Source of the DNA: Melanocharis versteri
Lineage: Eukaryota; Chordata; Aves; Passeriformes; Melanocharitidae
DNA length: 64,000 nucleotides
Direction: 5' to 3'
Assembly (NCBI GenBank): GCA_013397845.1
Contig: VZTG01006287.1
Coordinates: forward strand, 186,001-250,000
This document shows, piece after piece, positions 38,646-50,345 of this stretch (position 1 is its first letter; each line of letters begins with the position of its first letter). Both the position numbers and the translations under genes were made by a program. The notes beneath the pieces are model-generated. The model saw only the letters and a program-made list of their open reading frames with translations, did no database searches and was not told where the DNA came from.

Positions 38646-41600
38646 GATTTTAAAAGTCTCTTAAATTTTTTTATTTCACCAGTAATTGCCATGGATTTTC
38701 TGCAAAACAAGTGATACGAATTTAGCTTTGAAACCGAAGAAAAGCAACTCTTCGTTTTTTCATTTGGTCTTCAAAGTATTGCATCTGACATTTTTAGTGA
38801 TTGGCATTTACCATAAATAAACCTTCTCTGTAACCCAGTTGTATCCCAGATGTATCTCTTTTGAAATGCTTCTTCTATTACCTGTTGTAAAGACGTCAGG
38901 AAATCATTATATTAAGTAGTTCTTTGTAAACAATAAACCACCAAACCCAAGAAACTCCCTTTGCTAGATGCTCATCAACAAGATACCACGGGCAAAACAT
39001 TCATCAGCTCCCTGGACCAGTCTGAAAATGGTGGCCCTCAACTGGAGAATTTCAGCAGAGATTTGTTTGGCTCTTTTGCTTCACTTGTGGCACAACTTCA
39101 GTGAAATGATTACAGTTGTGAGCAGCACCCAGAGGTGAGGTGTGTGGAAAGGCCCCGGGCAGCGGTGCTGTGTGTGCAGAGACCTCTGCGGGGTGCCCCG
39201 GCGGGAAGGGACAAGTGGCACTATTTGTGGCAGGTTTCCGTGCAAGAGGGTTCTGTGCTCTACACTGAGTATTTATTCTGGCAGTAGCTCTAATTGTGCT
39301 GTAAACACCCTGGGTGCTGGTTGCTGTGTGCCCAGGAGTTTGACTAGATGCCAGCCAGCAGTGAGCTCTCTGATAATGGTGCATCATTTCGCCACAGGAG
39401 CCTCATGCCCGTGGGTAGCAACAGCCTTCCTGCTTCCTCCCACGCTCCTCTGAGCAACCGAATCCCATCTCCAGGGTGTCTTCTGGGCTAGAATCTTGCT
39501 GTTGTTTATTATTAGCACACCTTATGAAGCATGAGGTGTGTGTTAGAAATACCTTTCTCTCACATGTTAGAGAATTAATATCAGCCTGTCTCCAACCTGG
39601 CTGACCCCATTCCCATGCATTTCTAGGGCAAAGAAGTAGTGGGGAGAACTTGTGCAGAGGGGACCCACCACCAGAGCTCAGAATTTCCTCCAGGAAAAGT
39701 CTACTCTTCGCAAAGTCCTGCTCAGCCCTGGGAATCTCCTCATCCTTGCAGTGGAGACCAGTCCGTGCTGGCTTTTGCAGTGCTCTGAGCAGAGGCACTG
39801 GCTTCTTCCAGCTTTTCAGTGTTGCAAAGTTTTTTGTATGATCATTGGCATTATTCATGCACACCTCCAGTTCCTCATCCTTAAGTGACTTTGAGACTTC
39901 CTTCTGTAATCCATCATATCAGCAGCCCTCTTGGCTGGCCTTGCCTTAGTAGCAACTGCTTCTTCTTCCAGCAGTTCTCCTGACACCTCTTGTCAGCGGG
40001 ACAGAAAGCCGAGCTCAGTAGGAGGGGACTACGTGGAATTCATCCCCATTTGGATGGGAAGGGAGGGTGCGTGATGGATAAAGGAGATATGTAAGACAGC
40101 ATCAGAGGAAGCAGCTGGGCTGATTCAAAGCAGCAGCTCTGCCTTGTAGTTCTGTGTGTCACTGTGTGCCGTTACCCGGAGCAGAGCCGGTGACACCAAG
40201 GACTATTTGCTCCATCTGAGCTGGCTCTCATGTGTCTGATTAAAGCCCCTCTGCTTTTCCCAGCCATACACCACCTCACTGACTGCACAAGCCTGGCAGT
40301 TATGCCACGCTGGGCACTTTCCCTGCTTGGCTATTCAACTGCCCTGTTACTTTCTTTCCTCAGGGCTTCTTTTCCCCTCTAATATATCACCTAAACTTTT
40401 TCTTTCTTAGCTTCATGCCATTGCTCCCTGGCCTACAATTTTCTGAGACTGTGAATAACTTCCTTCATTTCTATTGTTACTTTGATATTAAACTGTGGTC
40501 ATGTTCACCCGGAGCCATCTCCTTTACCGGACTCTATGAATTTGGCTTTCTCAGCCTCTCCACATGTTATGTTCTCTAATCTACATGTCATTGCCCTCCT
40601 TTATTTTCATCTTCTTTTCAAGTTTGGTTACTAGAAATACACAGCATCATGGTTTTAGATGGCTGTTATTTGTATTGCCTTGCATGCACTTCCCACAGTT
40701 AGCTGTATTTTCTTACCCAGAAGGGCTATTTTTGTTTATATTGGTTTATTTTATGAAATTATCTCTCTCCTCTCCAAATTAAATTTTGCAAATGAAAATA
40801 TACCAGATAACTCTCCATTTTGCTGCCAAGGTATCCACAGAAAATAGTAAGACTAAAGAAGGCAACTGGTTTTAAAGGCTCCCAAGGCCAATTTTTGTTT
40901 CCTGCAAAAGCTTTGCATGAATTCGGTGCAGCTTCTGCCCAGATAACGGGGAGGCAGGACTGTCCTCAGGATTATCCCTGTGCCATGTGTAAGGATCTCT
41001 GTCGTTTTGGAAAGTACTATCAGCTACCTGTCCCCAGACATTCAGTTTCTCCAGTAACATAGTTTCCTCTGACTTATCACCAAAATATGAATTTCTTCCT
41101 ATGGGAAGTTCTACATTTGGGGTTTTCTAAAGGTTAAAAAAATCTCAGTTTTAAAACTTGTCATGAAACACAAAATTCTTGGGAAGGAAGTTCAGTTTGG
41201 GGAAAGCAGAAACGCTCCATCTAGATGATTTTGATCCAGCCTGGGTACCGTGATTTGGCTGTACTGATGAATCCCCCCTTGTCTCAGCTCAGCATCCCAT
41301 CACTGCCAGTCCCAGGCCATCCTGTCCTGAGCTCTCCCGAGCAGCCCCCAGGGCTCAGCCAGCACCAGCCTCCTCCACACAGCCCTGCCTCTCTTACCTT
41401 GTTGCTTTTCCTAAAGTTTCTAACAAATCTACACCTGACAAATGTAAAATGCAAAAAGCCTCAGGAAAAGGTTGTATCCCATCACAGAAAAGGAGATCAT
41501 GCCTGAGAGTGAGATCTTTGTATGGTGAAAGAATTGCAGCTCCCCCAGCGCAACAGGGAGGTTGGGAAGAAGGGAGAAATTTGAACCTAACTTTGTAAAA

Positions 41601-44600
41601 CGAGGCCATTATTAAGATTTCTAACAATGTCAAAGATCTAAAAGATGGAAACAGCCTCTTGCATTGTAGCACGTTGGGCTCTGTGGACATGCTGGGGATT
41701 AGATTTCTGCGCGTGTGCCATTCCCTGCGCACAGCCTGGCACTAATGGTGTCCCTCGTAAAACACAACAATCCGTCAAGCAAGCACTGCTTCTCCAACTC
41801 CTTCCTTGTACTGTCCCAGCACTCAGTACCAGTCCCTTGTTTTGCTTACTTCTTTATTCTGTGAAACCACTGGTTCTTCTTGCCCTGGGCTTGTAATGCA
41901 ATTAGGGTCTCAGTTCTGAAAAATCATGAGAAAAAGAATACCTGTAATAATACTGTTTTAACAATAACTAATTCTCAGTTCTACATTGACTTTTTGGAAA
42001 AAAAACCCTCCAATAACTATTAATAGCAATGCACATGGGGACTGCTGACATAAAGGACAAGACAAACTTTCTAAAATATCTCCTATCTGTGTACTCTATA
42101 AATATTTATTCGCAGCAATACTGCCGATTTCACTGGCACCTCACCTCCCTCTGTGTCAGCAGAGCCATGACAGCTTCATAGGACAATACCAAGTGAACAA
42201 GTAACGTCTGCAGACCCTGCTCCTGCCAGAAGAATTGGACTCTGAATAATTTTTCTTTTCAGTGGTTGAACCAAAATCAGTAGGGGGAAGAATTTCTTCA
42301 GTTGTCCAAAAGACAACTTGATTGTTTCGTTTTTATCACTGAAACAGAAATCTTTAAAATTAAAACTAATTTCCAGTACAAAAATTACTTTTTTTCTTGT
42401 AAGTGTCAAAACAAAACATTTCGATTTTTTTTAAGTTCAGAGTAATGTTTCTCATGTTTAATTAGTTACTACACTCATTTAAAAAAATAAAAAACATCAA
42501 ATAGTTCATAAAACACTTAATAAATGAAAAATCCCAGCAAGCCTCAGCAAGAATTACAATGAAGTAATTGCCTTTTCGACAATCAGTGTTTTTAATGGAC
42601 ACTGAAATGCACTCTGGAAATGGGCTGTTGCATCTGTCTTTTAGTTAATTATTAAATTCAAAATGTTTGAAATATGTGTTGTAAGATGACTCTATTTTAA
42701 TTTTCCCAGCAGAGACATTGACAGCTCCTGGATGATACTGCACTGAACTGTCCTCTTTAATGACATTTTCTTTTTAATAATCATTGATCCACATGAATTT
42801 GTCAGTTCCTAAATAGGAGCTCATCATTCACATTGCTTGTGAGAGCTCAGTCAAGGGCTGAGTGTGGCACAGAGGATCTCCTGCTGTGCAAGTTCACCAT
42901 ATAATCACATGACAGTTGGATATGATTTCGATTCTAATATTTTGTGGCTGGTCTAACTACAACAATATACCAAAATACCATGAATTTTATCCTTGTGTGC
43001 TGACAACATTCCAAAAGGGAAGGTAAAACCCCGTGGTGAATCATAAGCAAAATAAACAGATTTGGAAAGCTGTATTTCCTGTCTGTCCCCAAGAACAAAA
43101 GCCTGTCATCTCCATCTCCACCCTGTTTGGGCCAAAATATCACCTTTTTCTTAGCTGATTGTTTAAAAGATTGGCCATCCCAAGTCAGTTGTTCATGCAA
43201 TAGGAACACAAAGGTCTTTGCCATCCTTCAGCAGATGACAGGGATGGCTTAGCCTGCCTGGGCCCTCAGCACGAGCCCTGTCCAGAGCCCAGGGAACAGG
43301 CTGTGCTCTTTACTGATGGAGCAGGAGGGCAAAGCAGGGTGAAAGAGGGCAGGGAGAGGCTGAGGAGCACAGAGCCCACGGTAAGACACCAATCCATTAA
43401 CTGGTTTTGCCTCTCCTGACCTCCTGTCTGTGACATTGCTCCCAGCATATCCCTCCCCAGCCCCCACCCTGACTGCAAAATACACTTAATAAAATCAGCC
43501 AAAGACAGCAGCCCATGCACCTGCTTAAGGCAAGAAAAGAGGGGTCTGGGCTGTCCAGGGGTCCTGGTGAGGCAACAGACATGAGGCAAAGCGGTAAAAA
43601 GGTGCCAGAGGAAGGTGTAAATTCAAGACCTAGAGCTGAGACTCAAATATAAGAGTGAGAAGAAGCCAGACAAGCTGAAAGGGGAGCTGGCATCCATGCC
43701 CCAAGGGATTCGTGGAGAACAGAAGGCTGCCTGGCTGTTCAAGTGTCCTTTCAAGGACACCAAGGAGGATGGGAACAGTTTACAGCAATTCCTGGTGGCA
43801 GAGACAGGATGAGTCTCCCACAGGCTGGACCTTGAATCAGTCAAAGGATGGCAAAGCCTTGCTTTTCCCTCTCACTGCTCTAGGCCTTGTCCTAGAGTCA
43901 CCTTGAATGTTATGAAAGCAAACACCTTCTGGAAATGAAATTGTACCTTGTGGTATAAGAGCACACGTGAAGCCCTGAAAAACCACTGACATTACAAAAT
44001 CATGTTTTAGTGGGTCTGGTGCTAAGGAGCAACTGTGGCTTCCAGCTGTTGTACAGAGCCTTGAGAGGCATCATCCTCTTTATAATTTCAGGAAGAAAAG
44101 ACATCAACACTTTTGTGACTTCTTCCCTTTATAGGGAGTGCTATGGGGAAAAGAGAGATAGGGAAGGCCTCCCAGCCCTTTCTCAGAGAATCCCCTGGAT
44201 GAGGGCAGGGCAGTCTTTTAGGATCCCCCTAGATACCACTACTGTGTTTATTCCTTTTTTAGTGATTTCCAGCAATTCTCACAGATTAGTGCCCCCTCAG
44301 GACAGTTCTGCTCACAGACACATAATGCTCTGTTTTCTGGTCTCCTTGGGAAGGAGAAAGGTTCACAGTTCTTCCCCCCTTTTTGTCATGTAAGCTGTAC
44401 TCATTCTCTGCTGCTACACAAACAATAAACCAGACACTGAGCAGGGATTGTCTTAGTAATATTCCATTTCTCTGTCAGACTTTAGGTCAGGTGATAATTT
44501 TGGGTGAGGTATTGTCTGCAAAGACAATGAATGCAGGAAAGCATCTTTCTCCCAGCAAGGGATAAACTAGATGATCCAAGTGATTTTCTCTGTCACTATC

Positions 44601-45535
44601 TATGTTTCTACTGTGGAATAAACTACTGGACAAGGAGAACGATTTATTGCTTGGGCTGTAGTGATGGATACTTCCAAAAAAAGCTCAACTTAGGTTATCT
44701 CCTCACTGCCTCATAAGGGCAGCATGTGTCCAGCAAAAAAAAGGATATTTCCCTGCTATGCAGAGACGACCTGGAGGGCACAGCATGTTCCCCCTGAAGG
44801 GTGTCACAGATGGCAGGGATTCTTGGTGTGGATGGCTCAGGTCTTGAATATCAGCAGGAACTTGGGGCAAATTTTGGCTTTCTTTGTTTTCAGCCTTTCT
44901 GAGACATATTTCATTCTAGAATGAATTCTTAGGACTTGTGTTCTAAGAAAGCTCTAGGAATACTGAAGTAGGGAGGAGAGTTCTGGGGAAATGCATGGAT
45001 TATAGCTTTTCCCTTCCTTGGAAGCCTGAAGCACATTCATAGCTTGTCCATTACCAACCTCAGGGCAGGAAGAAATTTGCAGTCCTGATGCCAGCAAACT
45101 CCTCCATGAAGCAGTCTGTTTTTAAGATCCTATTCATTATACAGTGAAGGTCTCACAGGTCAGTCTGTTGTTTTACTTTTTAAATGAGAATGCCATAGTC
45201 CAGCTCGTACCAACAGCAAGGTACCAGCCCTCAGCCTTGTACATTTGTTTTTCCAGGCAACTGAAGAAAAAAGCCCTTTAGTGGGTTCAACAACGGGAAC
45301 CAAAGATAATTATGTTTATAGTATATAGACGTGAAGGTGAGTCGTGGATGTTTATACTTCCCAGGCTGAGAAATGTTATTAAAGGGAACAGGATGTTTTG
45401 AGCCTACAGCATCCTATTTTTTTCTGTGAAATAAAACTCCATAGTATTACAGGGTCAATAGTTTTCTTCTGCTGTTAGCCCCTCAGTTCTGTTAAGAAAT
45501 TCTTGAATATTCTTTCCCTGCCTCTTTTCTCTTTT

Positions 45536-45592
45536 TTGTTGTTTTTTTTTTCTTTTGTTTGTTTGTTATTTGGTTGTTTATTGTTTTGCTTA
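45536..45592. repeat. T/G-rich low-complexity tract
   Basis: Runs of T broken by single G or C, including several GTTT units. Low-complexity sequence with no other signal. Confidence 0.8.
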
Positions 45593-46299
45593 CCAGATAT
45601 AGAAATGCTTCTCTTAAAACTCCATTGTAGTCAGTGAGTGTCTGTAACTGACACTGGATGCAGTTGTCATTATGATTTAGGATTTCACTGATTGTGCTTT
45701 ATTATTTTTATACTTTGCAAGAGGTTTTTAACTCTCATTTTGTGTGTTCATGGAATTGTTTAAAGTGAAGGGGCTTTGCCATACTAAAAGGATATTGAGG
45801 AGAGCCTGTTGTTATTACCATGCAAGCCAGACAGTCTGAACAGTCTTTTAGTCAGATGTAAATCCACAATTATAAATCACCATGTGAAGGGGAATAGCAA
45901 TCACTGCATTTTGATCTATCACCACAATACTTTTCATATAAATATACTGACCAGAATAGGAAATTTAGGTGTATTTTCTGTGTCTTTATACAGTAAACAT
46001 CTCTTCGAAGCACCATTTGTGCTAGACATCAAGAGTATCTCTGAATAAGAACTGCTCACAAAGAAGACATGGTGCCAGCCTTATGCACAGCAGAGGGATT
46101 TAAAAAACCACAAAAAACCTGCTGCGTGGCAGAACTGCGTAGGCCTGTAAAATTTCTACAAGCTGGGGTGTACAGCATGTGTCATTGTGTGCACGTAATG
46201 CCTAAATAGTTCCCTCTGCTTCAAAGAGAGGGGCTGTCCTGGGAGCTATGGGGAAATCAGAGTTTAGTTCTTACTTTTCCTTAGTTCTTACTGTGGTAT

Positions 46300-46566
46300 T
46301 TTCTGCAAGTCATTTCATTCATTGTGCCTAAGTTTCTTCATCTGTAAAATGAATCCTTCAAATACAATTGGATCAGCTTCATATAGCAAATTGCATCTGA
46401 TGCTGAATCATGTCTTTTATCTCTCTATCTGCCTGCTTATTTTTATTGTGAGCTCCTCAGGGCAAAGACTATCACTTGACGTCTCATATATAATAAAAGT
46501 GTCTTTAGCACCACAGATCCCATTCTCGGGGACTGGTAGCTTAGTGTAATAAAAATAAACAAATGT
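46300..46566 (+). repeat. Ancient amniote MIR/L2-type retroposon remnant
   Basis: Two blocks in the expected order and strand. The first, 46305-46352, contains GCAAGTCATTTC, GTGCCTAAGTTTCTTC and ATCTGTAAAATGA, close to the conserved 'GGGCAAGTCACTTAACC...CCTCAGTTTCCTCATCTGTAAAATG' of MIR elements. The second, 46444-46566, has ATTGTGAGCTCCTCAGGGCA and then TTAGCACCACAGATCC with an AATAAAAATAAA-type end, like the tail shared by amniote L2- and MIR-type elements. The middle is diverged. Such copies predate birds and are useful orthology anchors. The exact subfamily is not determined. Confidence 0.65.
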
Positions 46567-49500
46567 GATCAGCCACGGGAATTAAAATAAAGCATCCAAA
46601 CCAAAGAAAATCTATACTTATGACCTTCCCTCATGATTATACTGGCCCCCAGAACAGATACACTGTTTAGGTGCATCCCTGGGCAGATGTAAAACACTTC
46701 AGTGTTTGGCCAATTGGATGTGTTAAGAAAAGCTTTCTTGCCACAGCAGAGCCATTTAAGAATAAAATAAAGACCACAGTCTAGGAAATGGGGTAGTCAA
46801 TGTTTAAATGACCTTAACAAGGGTTTGGAAAGGAACGTTAATATTCCTGAACCTCTATTTTCATTTGTAGGAGCAGGTTGGCTAGTATAAACATACCTGA
46901 GCTAGAGAAAAATTGGGGAGAAAAAGGATTTTTCTGGTGACACAGAGACATGGGGGTGGGGTACCTGAAAAGAGAGCTGAGAACACAAACAGGTCTGCTT
47001 GCTTCCAGGGCCAGGGCTACCAGCCAGGTTTTGTGGCATGATCACATAGCATAGAAAGACTTATTTTAAAAGTTCTTTCTTAGGAGGCAGAAGCTAAAAT
47101 TTTGTTCTTACTGAAAATGTCATCTCCTGATACAGAATAGAGATACAACCTGAATAGAAACATGACAGGGATTTGGTCTGCTGAGCAGTTTCAGAGCATG
47201 TTTACCACACTTCATCTGGTCAAAAAACTGAAGAATGGCAAAGATGGAAATATTTTCTTTTTTTTAATGCCTAGATTTACTAGATTTGACCATTATTTGC
47301 AAATAAATATAGAGAAGATAATAGGCTTATTAGGCTGTAGAAACACGCTTGAAGACTGTGGGTGGAGGTGAGGGGTCATCGAGGTCAGTCCCTTCAGGTT
47401 AAGCTGGAGCTCTTTGCTCAGACAAAGCTCAGTGTCTCCCATTGAAGTTGGTTGCAAGTCCAGAGCCCAAGGTTGTGTCCTAATGATAGGCTTGTGATAC
47501 ATTGCTCATTATTTTTCATACATATTCAACTCATTTTGTTCCCAGAAGAGGTCCCTGGGGTCAGCAGACGCCCCTGATGCTCGTTCCCTTCAGTGGCATT
47601 AACGCGTCTGTGGCAGTGTCTTGGCAATCTTGCTTGCTGGGCCTGCATTTTAAAGAACATTATTTTCTTCCAGAAAAACATTTCAGTTCTTGCAATCACT
47701 GCTTGTTTCTGTAAATTAAGGAATGAATTGTGCCAAACTGTTCCCCTCTTCTTCTCTCTTCTAGGGTTATTTGCAATGTAGCTTATGCTACTGTCAGTAC
47801 ATCCACTGCGTGCTTTACAGGAAAATGAAATCATTACACACAACACAAATTGCTAGACCTCTTTCATAATCACACACTCTTAATTGGCATATAAGCACCA
47901 AGATCCCTGTAATACATGCGGTAAAATGTCTCTGACTCATTTTTTTCTCCCAGGTTGAAAGGTCAATGAGAATATTTTTCTTTAATTTGACAGGCACACA
48001 AGAAATAATGCAAGACTCATTTATGGTCAGGTAATGCACAAAGAAATCTATAAATCAAGCTAAGGGGAATATTAGATCATGCTCATATCTGAACCCATCT
48101 GGCTTAGTTCACAAAAGAATCAATATGAGGCAGAGAGCTCAGTATTACTTGTGATTTATGCTCTTGCATCTAAGGGGAGAAACATTTGCAATTTTTAAGT
48201 CTCTTCATCTGAAACAAAAGGTGAAAAAGAAACTACGATTGGCTATTACGACACATGCAATAGGTAAGTGATACGGTGACAGATTACAGCTGCGGGGGGA
48301 AGGGATTCTACTTAATGACTCAGCACATTGTTTTAATATTTTCATCTCCACATCCCTCCCCCCCAAAATGTATTAGGATAGAGCTATTAAGAAATAAAAT
48401 TGTCTAGATTTCCACAAGTTTGATATTTGTAAATGAATTGCAGTTGATAGTTCTCGGGCACGGTACTGTTAGAAAATACAGCATATTGCAACATAAAGCT
48501 TTTCTTCACTGTCTTCTTTCAAATACTACTTTCACTAATAAACCCCACACCTAAAAACATAGCATGGCTAAATATTAATCCTGCCCCATACCACTGTATA
48601 CACATAAGCTTTTGATCCTTTTGTGAACACCCAGGATTTACATGAAAGATTTCTATTCCTATAGTACATCTCTCAACTAAATAAAATCTCCAGTTGGCCT
48701 CGAGTTGAGCCTCCCCAAGAGGCAGGATGAGGAGTGTCAGACGGCATTGCTGAACACTGCGCCAGTGCACAGGGGTGGGAGGCAGAGGCAGAGCGAGAGA
48801 TCTCACAAAGCAATTAGGGTATGAAAAACACACTGCAGTGATGGGTGCCATAAAAGCATCAGGGGAACTGGGGCAAGTCAAACATCCATTTCAGCTTCAG
48901 TGATTTGTTTTACATACAGTGCTAATATCCTTCATACAAATACCAAATGCAGTTCAATTTAAATCTCAGAAGCCATTTAGACTAAAGTGAGAGCCTGACA
49001 TATTTTTCTCCCAGCTAATGTGTACAAGAAGAATCAATAATTTTCCCAGTATATTTTGATAAATTATTACATCAGACATTATTGATCCAGTCAAAGAAGA
49101 AGGAGGTCAAAATAATGGAAATCAGTTGGTTGTGATTAGAAATGCTTGGGATATTCATTTCGAAAAGGTTGATAACTAAAATGGTCTATGGGCTTTACAT
49201 TTATTGATTTATTAAATAGAATAAGCCTTGCTGATCCAAAACAAGGTTACTCATATAGGTGTTTCAGGGGGTTGTGCTGCTGAAAGCCAGTCTATATGTC
49301 TTCTGTATGTGTTTGAATTATATTTTAGCTCAGCATGCATTTTAAACATCTGCTCCTTTCAGCCACAATTTTCTACTGCACTTTGTTGCTGAGAACTCTT
49401 AAGACTTCATTCTGGTAGTAGGGTTAGTACTCTTCCAAGAATTTATTTGAAAGTTTTTCATATGTTTGTATCATTATTAATAATGAATGCATTCATTAAT

Positions 49501-50084
49501 TTACACACGCTTTATAAACACTGGGAAGGATCCAAGAGCCTCCCACACAAGAGTCAATTGTGTTAGGGCTATGCTACTGACTCCTGCTTGGGTATGTCCA
49601 TCTAGCAGAGAATAATACAGTGTTGCACATTTCAGTCCAAAAGACTCCAAAATGCTTTCAAAACCATAATTTATTCTGTTAGCAGAGACCATCCTCCACC
49701 CCAGGAAGGCCCAGCCCTCGAGGCATTGTCTGGCAATAGCCCGGCAGTGCAGAGCCCTCAGCACTGCTCGAGCAGGGAGCAGAGGCTGCTGTATCCCTCT
49801 CTACACACAAGAGAGAGAAAAGGAGGTAGAATGGGATTTATCTGGGCCGGACACAGTCAGGATATAATATCCACAGCTTTCTCTCCCCTTGTCTTCATAC
49901 CACTGGAGTCTCTTCTATTTTGGGCATCCCCCTAGACTTTGTTTCTTCCCTCACTAGCTTTATTGTCCGGGCACTATTCCCCTACCCGAGGTTCAGTTTC
50001 CTTTTTGCAATCTCAGCCTTCCACTTCCGTGCTTTTGCTGTTGTCGTGGTCTCACGGCCTGTTCTCCATGAGACTCCTGCACCG
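46567..50084. other. Unique sequence, no gene seen
   Basis: AT-rich unique DNA with a C run at 48357-48364 and GC rising after 49680. A fragment at 47365-47395 (GGGGTCATCGAGGTCAGTCC) faintly resembles the reverse complement of a CR1 tail but is too short to call. No exon recognised. Confidence 0.5.
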
Positions 50085-50345
50085 AGGAGCCGGAGCCCGA
50101 GCCCTGCCTGCCTCCCCACGGCCCCCGGCCCGANATGGCCCCCGGCCCGAGCCCGAGCCCTGCCTGCCTCCCCACGGCCCCGGCCCGAGCCCGAGCCCTG
50201 CCTGCCTCCCCACGGCACCCGGCCCGAGCACGAGCCCTGCCTGCCTACCCACTGCCCTAGCCCGAGCCCTGCCTGCCTCCCCACCCCTCCGGCCCTCCCG
50301 CGCCGCCCTCAGCAGCCCCGGCCCTGCCCTGCCCGGCCTGAGGCC
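50085..50345. repeat. Second GC-rich minisatellite, unit about 38 bases
   Basis: Tandem copies of a unit whose constant part is GCCCTGCCTGCCTCCCCAC followed by a variable GGCCC/CCGGCCCGAG stretch. The constant part starts at 50101, 50157, 50195, 50234 and 50266, giving spacings of 56, 38, 39 and 32. The first interval holds an extra partial unit and an undetermined base at 50134. It sits in a CpG-rich island-like patch. Both strands show Pro/Ala/Gly/Arg-rich frames that reflect composition. Its unit is unrelated to that of the array at 739-1435. Confidence 0.9.

Larger units (their letters stand above)
35716..46299. other. Long unique stretch, no gene seen
   Basis: More than 10 kb with no recognisable exon or RNA gene. 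Small items inside are the hairpin at 38608-38645, a double GCACAGGGCA duplication near 37811-37830, a T/G-rich tract at 45536-45592, and AT-rich blocks such as 42530-42860. A 153-codon minus-strand frame (39403-39864) is the longest and looks like chance. Confidence 0.5.

Noticed and set aside
39403..39864. 153-codon minus-strand frame
   Set aside because: No domain, no repeat-family match, and length within chance expectation for the window.
47365..47395. Reverse-strand CR1 tail fragment
   Set aside because: Only about 20 bases resemble the consensus and the octamer repeat is absent.
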